From: an uncultured Phycisphaerales bacterium
GTDB taxonomy: Bacteria; Planctomycetota; Phycisphaerae; Phycisphaerales; UBA1924
Reading direction: 5' to 3'
Assembly (NCBI GenBank): GCA_937995595.1
Contig: CALKJW010000025.1
Location: 24,264-88,263 of the forward strand
DNA: 64,000 nt
The notes beneath the pieces were generated by a model that saw only the letters and a list, made by a program, of their open reading frames with translations, searched no databases and was not told the DNA's origin. The position numbers were made by a program, and so were the translations under genes. Below are positions 33,981 through 41,410 of the stretch, in pieces. Positions within the stretch are counted from its first letter, which is position 1. Each line of letters starts with the position of its first letter.

Positions 33981-35063
33981 TCACCGTTCCAGCACTTTCT
34001 CAACGGCCGCGAGCACGCGGTCGCCCTCGATCCTGTCGATCCGGCAGCGTTCGGGGTGGTCGTCGGCCAGTTCGCCCGCGGGGAGTGTCGGGTCGGCGAC
34101 CAGGTCCACGCGCGGCGTGCCGTCGTCGGGCAGCGTGGTCCAGCGCGGGTCGGTCGGGCCGTAGAGCGTGACCGTCGGCACGCCGAACGCCGCGGCGATG
34201 TGGCGCGGGCCGGTGTCGTTGGTCAGCATGACCGCCGCGCGGCGGACCACGCCCTTGAGCGCGCCGATGGTGATGCCCAGCGCGGGGAGTTCGGCCACGG
34301 CCGCGCCCGGCGCGAGCGTTCGAGCTTGGCCCGCGATCTGTGCCGCGAGTTCGCGCTCTGCGGGCGAGCCGTTGACCGCGATGCTCATGCCGCGCTGCGC
34401 CAGACGCGCCGCGACCTGCGCGAAGCGCTCGGCGGGCCAGCGCTTGGCCTGGTTGTTCGCGCCGGGGTTGATGACCGCCAGCGGCCGCGATCCGTCGATG
34501 CCGCCCGCGCGCAGCACGCGCTCCGCCGCGGCGTCCTGCTCGGGTGTCACGGCCAGTTCGAGCCTTGTGCGTCGGCTTCCATCTGCGCCGTTGGCGTCGT
34601 GTTCATCGCCAAGCGCCGCGCGGGCGGCCCGCAGGTAGTACTCGACCATCGGCACCGGCGCGTACGTGCCGCGTGCCGTACGCTGGGGCTGGATCCGATC
34701 GGTCAGCAGCAGGCCGCGGCCGTCGCGGTCGTAGCCCACGCGGCGCGGGATGAACGCCAGCCGCGTGACCAGCGCGGTGGAGAAGGAGTTTGTGAGCAGG
34801 AGCGCGGTGTCGTAGCCTCGACCGCGCACCCGCGAAGCGACGCGCTTGGGGCCCATGATGCCCTGCGCCCTCGCGACGTGCGCCTCGTCGAAGAAGTCGG
34901 TCCCGGCGAGCAGTTCATCGAGCCCCGGGCGGAGCAGGCCGCCGATGAACGCCCCCGGCAGCGCGCCGCGCAGCAGCCGCAGCGCGGGCGTCGCCATGAC
35001 CACGTCGCCCAGCCACGACGGGCAGACCACCAGCAGACGCAGGATCTTTCCGCTCGCGCCCAC
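33981..35063 (-). CDS. heptosyltransferase-like glycosyltransferase, family 9
   Basis: 360 aa GT-B enzyme. The N-terminal Rossmann part has LRLLVVCPSWLGDVVMATPALRLLR (GDxxxxTP motif). The C-terminal part has AVINPGANNQAKRWPAERFAQVAARL and MLTNDTGPRHIAAAFGVPTVTLYGPTDPRW, the ADP-heptose/phosphate-binding signature. It most likely adds heptose to the LPS inner core at the cytoplasmic face (WaaF/WaaC type), but the exact acceptor cannot be read. GTG at 35063 lies 6 bp after the stop of lptB, so the two are co-transcribed. Confidence 0.85.
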   Translation of the reverse strand: MGASGKILRLLVVCPSWLGDVVMATPALRLLRGALPGAFIGGLLRPGLDELLAGTDFFDEAHVARAQGIMGPKRVASRVRGRGYDTALLLTNSFSTALVTRLAFIPRRVGYDRDGRGLLLTDRIQPQRTARGTYAPVPMVEYYLRAARAALGDEHDANGADGSRRTRLELAVTPEQDAAAERVLRAGGIDGSRPLAVINPGANNQAKRWPAERFAQVAARLAQRGMSIAVNGSPAERELAAQIAGQARTLAPGAAVAELPALGITIGALKGVVRRAAVMLTNDTGPRHIAAAFGVPTVTLYGPTDPRWTTLPDDGTPRVDLVADPTLPAGELADDHPERCRIDRIEGDRVLAAVEKVLER

Positions 35064-35069
35064 CCGCGC

Positions 35070-35975
35070 TCACCCGTCCCGCCGCGGCGGAGCCGAGGGC
35101 CGCGCCGTGCCCTGCACCCCCCCACCGCCCGCCACCGACGCCGCGCCGGCCCTCTGGCCGTTCCCATCGCCGCCGGCACGCCCGCCCGCGCCCCCACCCC
35201 CCCCCGCCGGCGCGGCCTCGCCGGCGCGCTGGCGCGGGTGATCGTCGAACTCGTCGCCGCGGAACAGCGAGCCGAGGTAGACGCGGCGGACCATCTCGTT
35301 GTTGATCAACTCGCGCGGCGTGCCCTCGGCGAACTTCCGGCCCTCGTCGATGATGTACGCGCGGTCGCACACGCGCAGCGTCTGCTGCACGTTGTGGTCG
35401 GTGATCAGGCAGGCGATGCCGCGGTCGGCCAGACGGCGGATCTCGGCCTGCAGGTCCTCGACGGCGATCGGGTCGACGCCGGAGAAGGGCTCGTCGAGCA
35501 GGATGAGTTTGGGATCGGTCACCAGCGCGCGGGCGATCTCGAGTTTGCGCCGTTCGCCGCCCGAGCAGGTGCGCGCCTGATGGTGCGCCTTGTGCACGAG
35601 GCCGAACTGCTCGAGCAACTCCGCCGCGCGCGCGGCCCGCTCGGCGCGCGACATCGGCAGCGTTTCGAGGATCGCCAGCAGGTTCTGCTCGCAGGTCAGG
35701 CGCTGGAAGACGCTCGGCTCCTGCGACAGGTAGCCCATGCCCAGCCGCGCCCGCTGGTACATCGGCAGCGTCGAGACGTCGCGCCCGTCGAAACTCACCT
35801 TGCCCCCGTCGGGCTCGATCATGCCGATCGTCATGCGGAAGGAGGTCGTCTTGCCCGCGCCGTTGCGCCCCAGCAGGCCGACGATCTCCGACTTCTCGAC
35901 GTGGAACGACACGCCGTTGACGACCACGCGACCGGCGTAGGACTTCTTCAGGTTGTGGGCCTGCAGCAGCGGCAC
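35070..35975 (-). CDS. lptB: LPS export ABC transporter ATP-binding protein
   Basis: 301 aa. It has Walker A GLLGRNGAGKTTSF, the Q-loop region MGYLSQEPSVFQRLTCEQNL, signature CSGGERRKLEIARAL, Walker B LILLDEPFSGVDP and switch His in CLITDHNVQQTL. The SVFQRLTCEQN and DEPFSGVDPIAV segments are typical of LptB, the motor of the Lpt machine that extracts LPS from the inner membrane. Residues ~242-301 are a Gly/Ala/Arg-rich tail (GGGGGAGGRAGGDGNG) absent from E. coli LptB (241 aa). The start is a GTG without an obvious Shine-Dalgarno. The permease partner may be the LptF/G protein at 53543. Confidence 0.9.
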   Translation of the reverse strand: MPLLQAHNLKKSYAGRVVVNGVSFHVEKSEIVGLLGRNGAGKTTSFRMTIGMIEPDGGKVSFDGRDVSTLPMYQRARLGMGYLSQEPSVFQRLTCEQNLLAILETLPMSRAERAARAAELLEQFGLVHKAHHQARTCSGGERRKLEIARALVTDPKLILLDEPFSGVDPIAVEDLQAEIRRLADRGIACLITDHNVQQTLRVCDRAYIIDEGRKFAEGTPRELINNEMVRRVYLGSLFRGDEFDDHPRQRAGEAAPAGGGGGAGGRAGGDGNGQRAGAASVAGGGGVQGTARPSAPPRRDG

Positions 35976-35993
35976 GCCGGGAGTGTAGGGACT

Positions 35994-36422
35994 TCAGCCG
36001 ATCAGCCGCAGGCACGCGGGGTAGCGGAAGTACTCGCCCCGGTTGGCCGCGGCCGCGCCCAGCACCATGCCCACGATCGCCAGCACGTACAGCGGGATGA
36101 ACGCGACGGCCGCGATCCCGCAACTGACGATCGACAGCGCGCCGATGAGCAGCGCGTAGAGCAGCAGGCTGAGTTGGAAGTTGGTCGCCTCCCTGCCGTG
36201 GTCGTCAAGAAACGCCGACTCGTCCTTCTTGATCAGCCACATGACCAGCGGGGCGACGACCAGCGCCGGGGGCACGAAATGCGAGGCGATCAGCGACAGG
36301 TGCATGACCAGGGCGTAGGTCCGCTGTTCGGGCGTCGCCGAGGGGTCGCTCAGGCGCTCACCGCGCGCGGGTTGTCCGGGTCCGTTGTCCATCCACGTGC
36401 TCGCAGAGGCCTGTGCGCCCAT
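35994..36422 (-). CDS. DUF4870 domain-containing membrane protein
   Basis: 142 aa. After ~35 polar residues, four hydrophobic stretches follow (LSLIASHFVPPALVVAPLVMWLI; FQLSLLLYALLIGALSIV; AVAFIPLYVLAIVGMVLGAA), with the conserved HGREATNFQLS motif of the DUF4870/Tic20-like family between them. The ATG at 36422 follows GGGAGG seven bases upstream. The role is unknown. It ends 18 bp before lptB on the same strand and may share a transcript. Confidence 0.82.
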   Translation of the reverse strand: MGAQASASTWMDNGPGQPARGERLSDPSATPEQRTYALVMHLSLIASHFVPPALVVAPLVMWLIKKDESAFLDDHGREATNFQLSLLLYALLIGALSIVSCGIAAVAFIPLYVLAIVGMVLGAAAANRGEYFRYPACLRLIG

Positions 36423-36804
36423 GGTGACCTCCCGACGCTTGTTGGGCAAGTCGCACGGCGGGTTTCAGGGGCGGGCGGCCTGCCCTGCCGACCAATGATC
36501 CTCCTGATGTGCTGGATCATCACCATCGCGCAGCGCGAGACGTGGAGCGCCGCGGAACTTGACCGGCTCGAACCGACGCTTCGGCCGGACACGGCAGCGG
36601 GTATCACCTCTGGCCCGAACACAGCGTCGGACACTTGACCACGCGCGGTCATCGAGATCTCACCGTTCGCGATCTCGTGGACTGTTGCCTCTGGTGGGGC
36701 AGGCGTCCCGCCTGCCTTTCGGACCTTCAGGCTGACCGGATCTTGGACGAGCCGTGTGCGCGTGTCCCATTGATCATCAGCACCGTGATGCGGTCGGTCA
36801 CGCT
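36423..36804. other. intergenic region between DUF4870 and the sugar phosphomutase
   Basis: 382 bp; the ORFs in it are not credible. It contains GGCAGGCG-TCC-CGCCTGCC (36699-36717), an 8-bp perfect hairpin followed by TTT on the plus strand. The promoter of DUF4870 must lie here but no clear boxes were found. Confidence 0.45.
36699..36717. repeat. GGCAGGCG/CGCCTGCC hairpin
   Basis: An 8-bp perfect stem with a TCC loop. It resembles dispersed 'GGCAGGCGTCCCGCCTGCC' palindromes known from planctomycete intergenic regions; a terminator role is less likely because no gene precedes it on the plus strand. Confidence 0.45.
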
Positions 36805-38340
36805 CTACCCCCCCACCAGCCCCTCCGCCTCCGCGACCGTCGGCGCTTCGGCGATCAGCCGCAGGATCGGCTCGGTGTTGCTCGCCCGCACGTGCAGCCA
36901 GCCGCGCGGGCCGAAGTCGATCCGCAAGCCGTCCTGTTCGTCGATCGTCGCCTCGCCCGCGGCGATGCGCGGCTCGAACCGCTGCTTCACCGCCGCGAGC
37001 GCGGGCGCGGCCCGGCTCAGGTCGGGCAGGTCCACCTTGCGCTTCACGATCGCGTAGGACGGGACTTCGGCCACGAGTTGGCCGACCGTCCTGCCCGTGC
37101 GGGCGAGCAGGCCGATCACCAGCGCCATGGCGGTCAGGCTGTCGCGGATGTACGTGACCCGCGGCCAGATCACGCCGCCGTTGCCCTCGCCGCCGAGGAT
37201 CGCCCCCTCGCGCTTCATCAGCTCGACGACGTTGGCCTCCCCCACCGCCGCGCGGAGCACCCGCGCGCCGTACCTCACGGCGACGTCCTCGATCATGCGA
37301 CTGGTGGAGAGGTTCACGACGATCGTCGCGCCGCGTGCGGCGTCAGGTCCGTGCCGTTCGACCATCGCGCCCAGCACGGCCTGGGCGCACAGGACCAGCG
37401 TGTACTCCTCGCCGATGTAGTCGCCGCGTTCGTCGATGATCGCGAGGCGGTCGGCGTCCGGGTCCTGGGCAAAGCCGGCGTCTGCGTGTTTCTTGGCGAC
37501 GAACTCGCACAGCGCGGTCAGGTTCTCGCGCGTCGGCTCGGGCGTGTGCGGGAAGACGCCGCTGGCGCCCGCGCCGAGGTGATGCATCAGCCGCGCGCCG
37601 AGGAACTCGCGCGAGGCCTCGACGCCCGAGGCGTTCACCGAATCGACCACGCACTTGACCGCCATCGAGCGGCGGTCGTCGTGCATGCCCAGGTCCCTGA
37701 GCGCGGCCCTGAGGCGTTCCAGATGCGCCGTCGTTGGTGCGCTGGGCAGGCCGAGGCCGCCGCGGGCGGATTCGGTGATCGTGCCGACCTCGAGGGGGCC
37801 GGGGGGTGCGCCCCTTGCCGGCGCGCCGCTCGCTGCCGGGCGGGCGTCCGCGCCCGCCGCCCCCCCACTGGCCGCCTTGAACCGCGCGATGATCGCATCG
37901 GCCGCGGCTTTCGCCGGCGCGCAGGCGTCGACGACGCCGCGGCCGAGGCCGCGTGCGCGCGTGACGACTTTCAGCCCGTTCCACTCCTGCGGGTTGTGGC
38001 TGGCGGTGATGATCAGGCCCGCCGCGGCGGCGTGGGCGTCGACCATCACGCCGACGGTGGGCGTCATGGCGACGCCGCAGTCCAGCACGTCGCAGCCCCC
38101 CGCGGCAAGGCCCGCCGCGGCGGCGCGGAGGAGCAGGTCGCCCGCCGCGCGGCCGTCGCGCGCGAGGATGACCAGCGGCCGGCCGGTGGTGGGCTGTCGA
38201 GCCGCGCCGGCGGTCAACTCGGCGGCGACCACCGACGCGAACCGTGCGGCGACCTCGGGCGTCATCGAGCGGCCGAAGATGCCGCGGCAGCCGCTCACGC
38301 TGAGCATCAACGGCGCGGGTGATGGGGCGTCGTGATTCAT
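36805..38340 (-). CDS. phosphoglucosamine mutase / phosphomannomutase family protein (GlmM-like)
   Basis: 511 aa four-domain phosphohexomutase. Motifs: SVSGCRGIFGRSMTPE at the N-terminus, phosphoserine loop ITASHNPQEWNG, metal-binding DPDADRLAIIDERG, sugar-binding GEGNGGVIWP and phosphate-binding RASNTEPILRLIAEA. Length is a little above the 440-460 typical for GlmM because of a Pro/Ala/Gly-rich insert near residue 165. It probably interconverts glucosamine-6- and -1-phosphate for peptidoglycan and LPS precursors, but mannose or glucose specificity cannot be excluded. It lies 27 bp after parB on the same strand. Confidence 0.88.
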   Translation of the reverse strand: MNHDAPSPAPLMLSVSGCRGIFGRSMTPEVAARFASVVAAELTAGAARQPTTGRPLVILARDGRAAGDLLLRAAAAGLAAGGCDVLDCGVAMTPTVGVMVDAHAAAAGLIITASHNPQEWNGLKVVTRARGLGRGVVDACAPAKAAADAIIARFKAASGGAAGADARPAASGAPARGAPPGPLEVGTITESARGGLGLPSAPTTAHLERLRAALRDLGMHDDRRSMAVKCVVDSVNASGVEASREFLGARLMHHLGAGASGVFPHTPEPTRENLTALCEFVAKKHADAGFAQDPDADRLAIIDERGDYIGEEYTLVLCAQAVLGAMVERHGPDAARGATIVVNLSTSRMIEDVAVRYGARVLRAAVGEANVVELMKREGAILGGEGNGGVIWPRVTYIRDSLTAMALVIGLLARTGRTVGQLVAEVPSYAIVKRKVDLPDLSRAAPALAAVKQRFEPRIAAGEATIDEQDGLRIDFGPRGWLHVRASNTEPILRLIAEAPTVAEAEGLVGG

Positions 38341-38367
38341 AATATTACGTATGATGTTCTATATAAG
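38341..38367 (-). promoter_or_regulatory. AT-rich intergenic segment between parB and the phosphomutase
   Basis: The minus strand reads CTTATATAGAACATC... and TAATATT, about 80% A+T inside a very GC-rich region. TATATA or TATAGA could serve as a -10 for the phosphomutase, and no Shine-Dalgarno precedes its ATG. Confidence 0.35.
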
Positions 38368-39330
38368 TTATTTCATGGCGAAGCCCGTCATCGCCACGAT
38401 GCCGTCGAAGTGGTCCAGGTCGAAGAACCGGATCTCGATCGTCCCGGCCTTGCCTGTGCGGTCGGTGCGGATGCGCACCTTGGTGCCCAGGTGCTCGCCC
38501 AGTTGCTTTTCCAGGTCGGCCACGATCGCGCGCGAGTGCAGCGAGTCCTGCGTGGCCGCCTCCCCCCCACTTCCGCCCTCGGCGTACACCCCCGCCCTGC
38601 TGGCCCGCGCCAGTTCGGCGTTGACCTCGTCTTCCAGACGGCGGATCGGCCATTCGAACTTCGCGGCAAGGTCCGCCATGCGGAACTGCAACTCCTGCGG
38701 CAGGCCGACGAGGATCTTGCCGTGCCCGGAGTTGAGCCGGCCGTCGTCGATGAGTTTGCGGATCTCCGGCGGCAGTTCGAGCAGGCGAAGAAGGTTCGTC
38801 ACCGTCGGCCTTTCGAGCCCGAGGCGCTCCGCGACCTCGGCGTGCGTCAGGCCGAAGCGATCGCACAGCGACTTGATCGCCGCGGCACGCTCCATCACGC
38901 TCAGGTCGGCGCGCTGCAGGTTCTCGATCAGCGACCATTCGGCCGCCTGCTCTTCTGTCAGCGGCACAACGATCGCGGGAATCGTGTTCAAGCCCGCGCT
39001 CGCCGCGGCACGCCATCGCCGCTCGCCGGCGACAAGTTCGTATCGCGGCTGACCGTTCGGGTTCGGCCGCACCACGATCGGCTGGACCATGCCCGCGGTT
39101 TTCAGCGACGCCGCGAGTTCGGCGAGCGCGGCTTCGTCGAAACGCTTCCGCGGCTGGTAGCGACCCGGCGAGATATCGCTCAGCGCGAGATACTGGATGC
39201 GCCGACCGGAAGCGTCTTCAGCCCCCTGCTGCTGTGCCGCGGACGGCGCAAGAGGAACTTCGACCGGCGAACCGATCAGTCCGCTGAGTCCGCGACCGAG
39301 GCGTTTGCCCTTGCCTTGCGGTGTTTGCAT
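38368..39330 (-). CDS. parB: chromosome-partitioning protein ParB
   Basis: 320 aa. The start MQTPQGKGKRLGRGLSGLIG has the Arg-rich GRGL motif that stimulates ParA. The CTPase/partition domain includes ISPGRYQPRKRFDEAALAELAASL, GMVQPIVVRP and VAGERRWRAA. The HTH LTHAEVAERLGLERPTVTNLLRLLELP and C-terminal dimerisation region (IRFFDLDHFDGIVAMTGFAM) follow. It binds parS and spreads on DNA near the origin. parA is not adjacent; the neighbours are a divergent Nudix gene and the downstream phosphomutase. Confidence 0.92.
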   Translation of the reverse strand: MQTPQGKGKRLGRGLSGLIGSPVEVPLAPSAAQQQGAEDASGRRIQYLALSDISPGRYQPRKRFDEAALAELAASLKTAGMVQPIVVRPNPNGQPRYELVAGERRWRAAASAGLNTIPAIVVPLTEEQAAEWSLIENLQRADLSVMERAAAIKSLCDRFGLTHAEVAERLGLERPTVTNLLRLLELPPEIRKLIDDGRLNSGHGKILVGLPQELQFRMADLAAKFEWPIRRLEDEVNAELARASRAGVYAEGGSGGEAATQDSLHSRAIVADLEKQLGEHLGTKVRIRTDRTGKAGTIEIRFFDLDHFDGIVAMTGFAMK

Positions 39331-39426
39331 TATGTTCGCACTCCGGAGTGGGTTTGCAGCATGGCTGGCATACTACCATTGGCATTCGGGCTCGTAAAGC
39401 GATCTGTTTATCGGACCGGAGGTAGG

Positions 39427-39909
39427 ATGGCAAAGGCAAGTCGGGCTTCGCATCGTTCCGCGCGGAACCCGCAACAGATCGAGGTGATCGCCCGCTGCGT
39501 CTTGGTGCGGGATGGCCGCGTGCTGCTTTGTCAGAACGTCAAGCACGGGTACTTCTACCTGCCGGGCGGTCACGTCGAGTTTGGCGAGGCCGCGGCACGC
39601 GCGGCCGAACGCGAGTTGGCGGAGGAGATCGGCGTTCGCGTTCAAGTCGGCGAACTTGCTCTGGTTTCGGAATGTGCATTCCAAGCCAAGCGAGCGCACC
39701 ACGAGATCAACCTGGTCTTCCACGCAGAACCTCGACAGAGATGGCCGAAAGAGCTGACAGCACCAAGATCTCGTGAATCAAGCATCGCGTTTCACTGGAT
39801 CGATCTGGCCGCAGCGCAGGATCTGGACATCCGTCCCACCGCAGCGAAGGCCTGGCTGACCTCGGGAATGGGTGGAGCCCGGATCGAATGGATCTCCGAG
39901 GTTGAGTAG
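39427..39909 (+). CDS. Nudix hydrolase
   Basis: 160 aa. The Nudix box GGHVEFGEAAARAAERELAEEIGV matches GX5EX7REUXEEXGU. The flanking parts (VIARCVLVRDGRVLLCQN, HHEINLVFHAE) fit the MutT-like fold. The substrate cannot be read. The ATG at 39427 follows GGAGGTAGG; the tracked ORF from 38332 is antisense read-through. It is divergent from parB and 115 bp upstream of the histidine-kinase gene. Confidence 0.9.
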   Translation: MAKASRASHRSARNPQQIEVIARCVLVRDGRVLLCQNVKHGYFYLPGGHVEFGEAAARAAERELAEEIGVRVQVGELALVSECAFQAKRAHHEINLVFHAEPRQRWPKELTAPRSRESSIAFHWIDLAAAQDLDIRPTAAKAWLTSGMGGARIEWISEVE

Positions 39910-40024
39910 GGGGGTGGTTTGGCTATCTTGCCGAGCAGTTACAGGGGGTTTCTAACGCTGAACTGCCAGCGACCGTACCGAAGGGTCCACGTGTCTTGTC
40001 CGATGTCATCCTCACGAGAGCGGC

Positions 40025-40942
40025 ATGGTCAAGACAGAGTCGACATCGTTCCGCGCGGAGCACGAGCCCCTGCCTCGGCAGAGCCCCGAGCAACTGCTCG
40101 CGGCGGTTGATGCGCTGCAGCAGCGCATCCGTGATCTCGAGCAATCGCTCGAGCGCCAAGAGCGCCTTGCAACGGTCGGGACGATCGCCGGGCTGATTGC
40201 TCACGAGTTCAACAACATTCTGACGCCGGTCCTGTCCTATGCACAGATGGCCCAAGCGAACCCGGATGATCGAGACCTTGTCGCAAAGGCTCTTCAGAAG
40301 GCCGTCGATGGCGCAGACCGTGCAGGGCAGATCGCCAGCGCGATCCTCGGCCTGGTTCGCCGCGAGCACGCGCCGGCCCAGTCGGATTGTCGCTTTACGT
40401 GCTGTGCCCGCGAAGCGCTTGATCGTGCTCTCGCGTGCCTGGCACGCCCGCTGGAAAAGGACGGACTGCGTCTGGTTGTAGACATCGAAGCGGGCGCTGC
40501 TGTGGCAGCGCGGCCTGTGGTGCTCGAACACGTCTTCCTGAACCTGATCATCAACGCGCGCAATGCGATGGTCGGCTCTCGCGGCACACTCCGCGTGTGT
40601 TCCGCGCGCAACCTCCCGCACCTTTCCAGCAGTGCGGCTCGGAGTTGGAGCGGGGGAGGCGACTGGCCACTCCGCACCTCCACGGGCCCATTGTTGGTGC
40701 TCACCATCGAAGATTCCGGCCGCGGCATCCAACTGGACAGACTGGCAACCATCTTCGATCCAACGACGTTGATTGCCAAACATAATACAAACACAGGCCC
40801 CAGTACAGAGCGACGGGGCCATGGCCTCGGCATGCTCGTGTGCAAGCGTCTGGTCGAGGACGCGGGCGGGGCCATCGCGGTCGAGTCGCGCGTCGGCGTC
40901 GGCACAACCGTGCACGTCGTGCTGCCCGCGGCCGCAGACTGA
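40025..40942 (+). CDS. orphan histidine kinase without a sensor domain
   Basis: 305 aa. A short coiled coil (EQLLAAVDALQQRIRDLEQSLERQER) precedes the HisKA dimerisation domain with the phospho-acceptor in GLIAHEFNNILTPV. The HATPase_c domain has the N-box NLIINARNAM, DSGRGI (G1) and RGHGLGMLVCKRLVE (G2). There are no transmembrane helices or PAS/HAMP domains, so it is cytosolic and its input is probably through the coiled coil. No response regulator is adjacent. Its 3' end is one base from the end of the convergent SDR pseudogene. Confidence 0.85.
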   Translation: MVKTESTSFRAEHEPLPRQSPEQLLAAVDALQQRIRDLEQSLERQERLATVGTIAGLIAHEFNNILTPVLSYAQMAQANPDDRDLVAKALQKAVDGADRAGQIASAILGLVRREHAPAQSDCRFTCCAREALDRALACLARPLEKDGLRLVVDIEAGAAVAARPVVLEHVFLNLIINARNAMVGSRGTLRVCSARNLPHLSSSAARSWSGGGDWPLRTSTGPLLVLTIEDSGRGIQLDRLATIFDPTTLIAKHNTNTGPSTERRGHGLGMLVCKRLVEDAGGAIAVESRVGVGTTVHVVLPAAAD

Positions 40943-40943
40943 A

Positions 40944-41371
40944 TCAGTGCCGGGGCGCAGCGGCGTCGCGCCGCTTCATCGCTGCGATCGCGTGCTTGCT
41001 CCCGAGGAAGACGCCGTCGAGGTTCGATGCGTGCACCGCGCGCCAGGCTTCGATCGAAGCATGCTCAGGGTCGTGCGGGCCGGTGGGGGGGCACTGGGGC
41101 CGAAGCGCTGTTGCGCGTAGGCGATGGCGCGCTGCCAGTCGGACTCGATGCCGACATCGAGTTTCATCGCCGCGGCCCGAGCAGGAGCGGGGTGTGCGGC
41201 GTTGATGGAACTGGCCACCGGGCGCACGCCGGGTTTGTTGAGATCCGTTGCGAGGACACCCGCGCCGTGTTGCGCAAAGAGCCGCGCGATGGCCTAGCCG
41301 ATGCCGCGTGCGGCACCGGTGACGAGTGCGGTACGGCCGGCGAGACGGGGCTGGGGAAGAGTGGGGGGCAT
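40944..41371 (-). pseudogene. decayed short-chain dehydrogenase/reductase
   Basis: From the ATG at 41371 the minus strand reads [25 protein letters not shown], the glycine-rich NAD(P)-binding motif of SDR enzymes, then a TAG stop at 41294-41296. The same frame resumes [14 protein letters not shown]... and later shifts frame around 41080-41110 into [36 protein letters not shown]. About 140 codons remain; the catalytic Ser and Tyr-x-x-x-Lys region is missing. One nonsense codon, a frameshift and a truncation make an inactive remnant, not a sequencing slip. Confidence 0.8.
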
Positions 41372-41410
41372 GGTCTGTGAGAAGTTGGGGGCCGGGAGTC
41401 CGGGGTCCGC

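Noticed and set aside
36635-37057. Small plus-strand ORFs in the 36.4-36.8 kb gap
   Set aside because: They overlap the phosphomutase antisense strand and have no motif or ribosome binding site.
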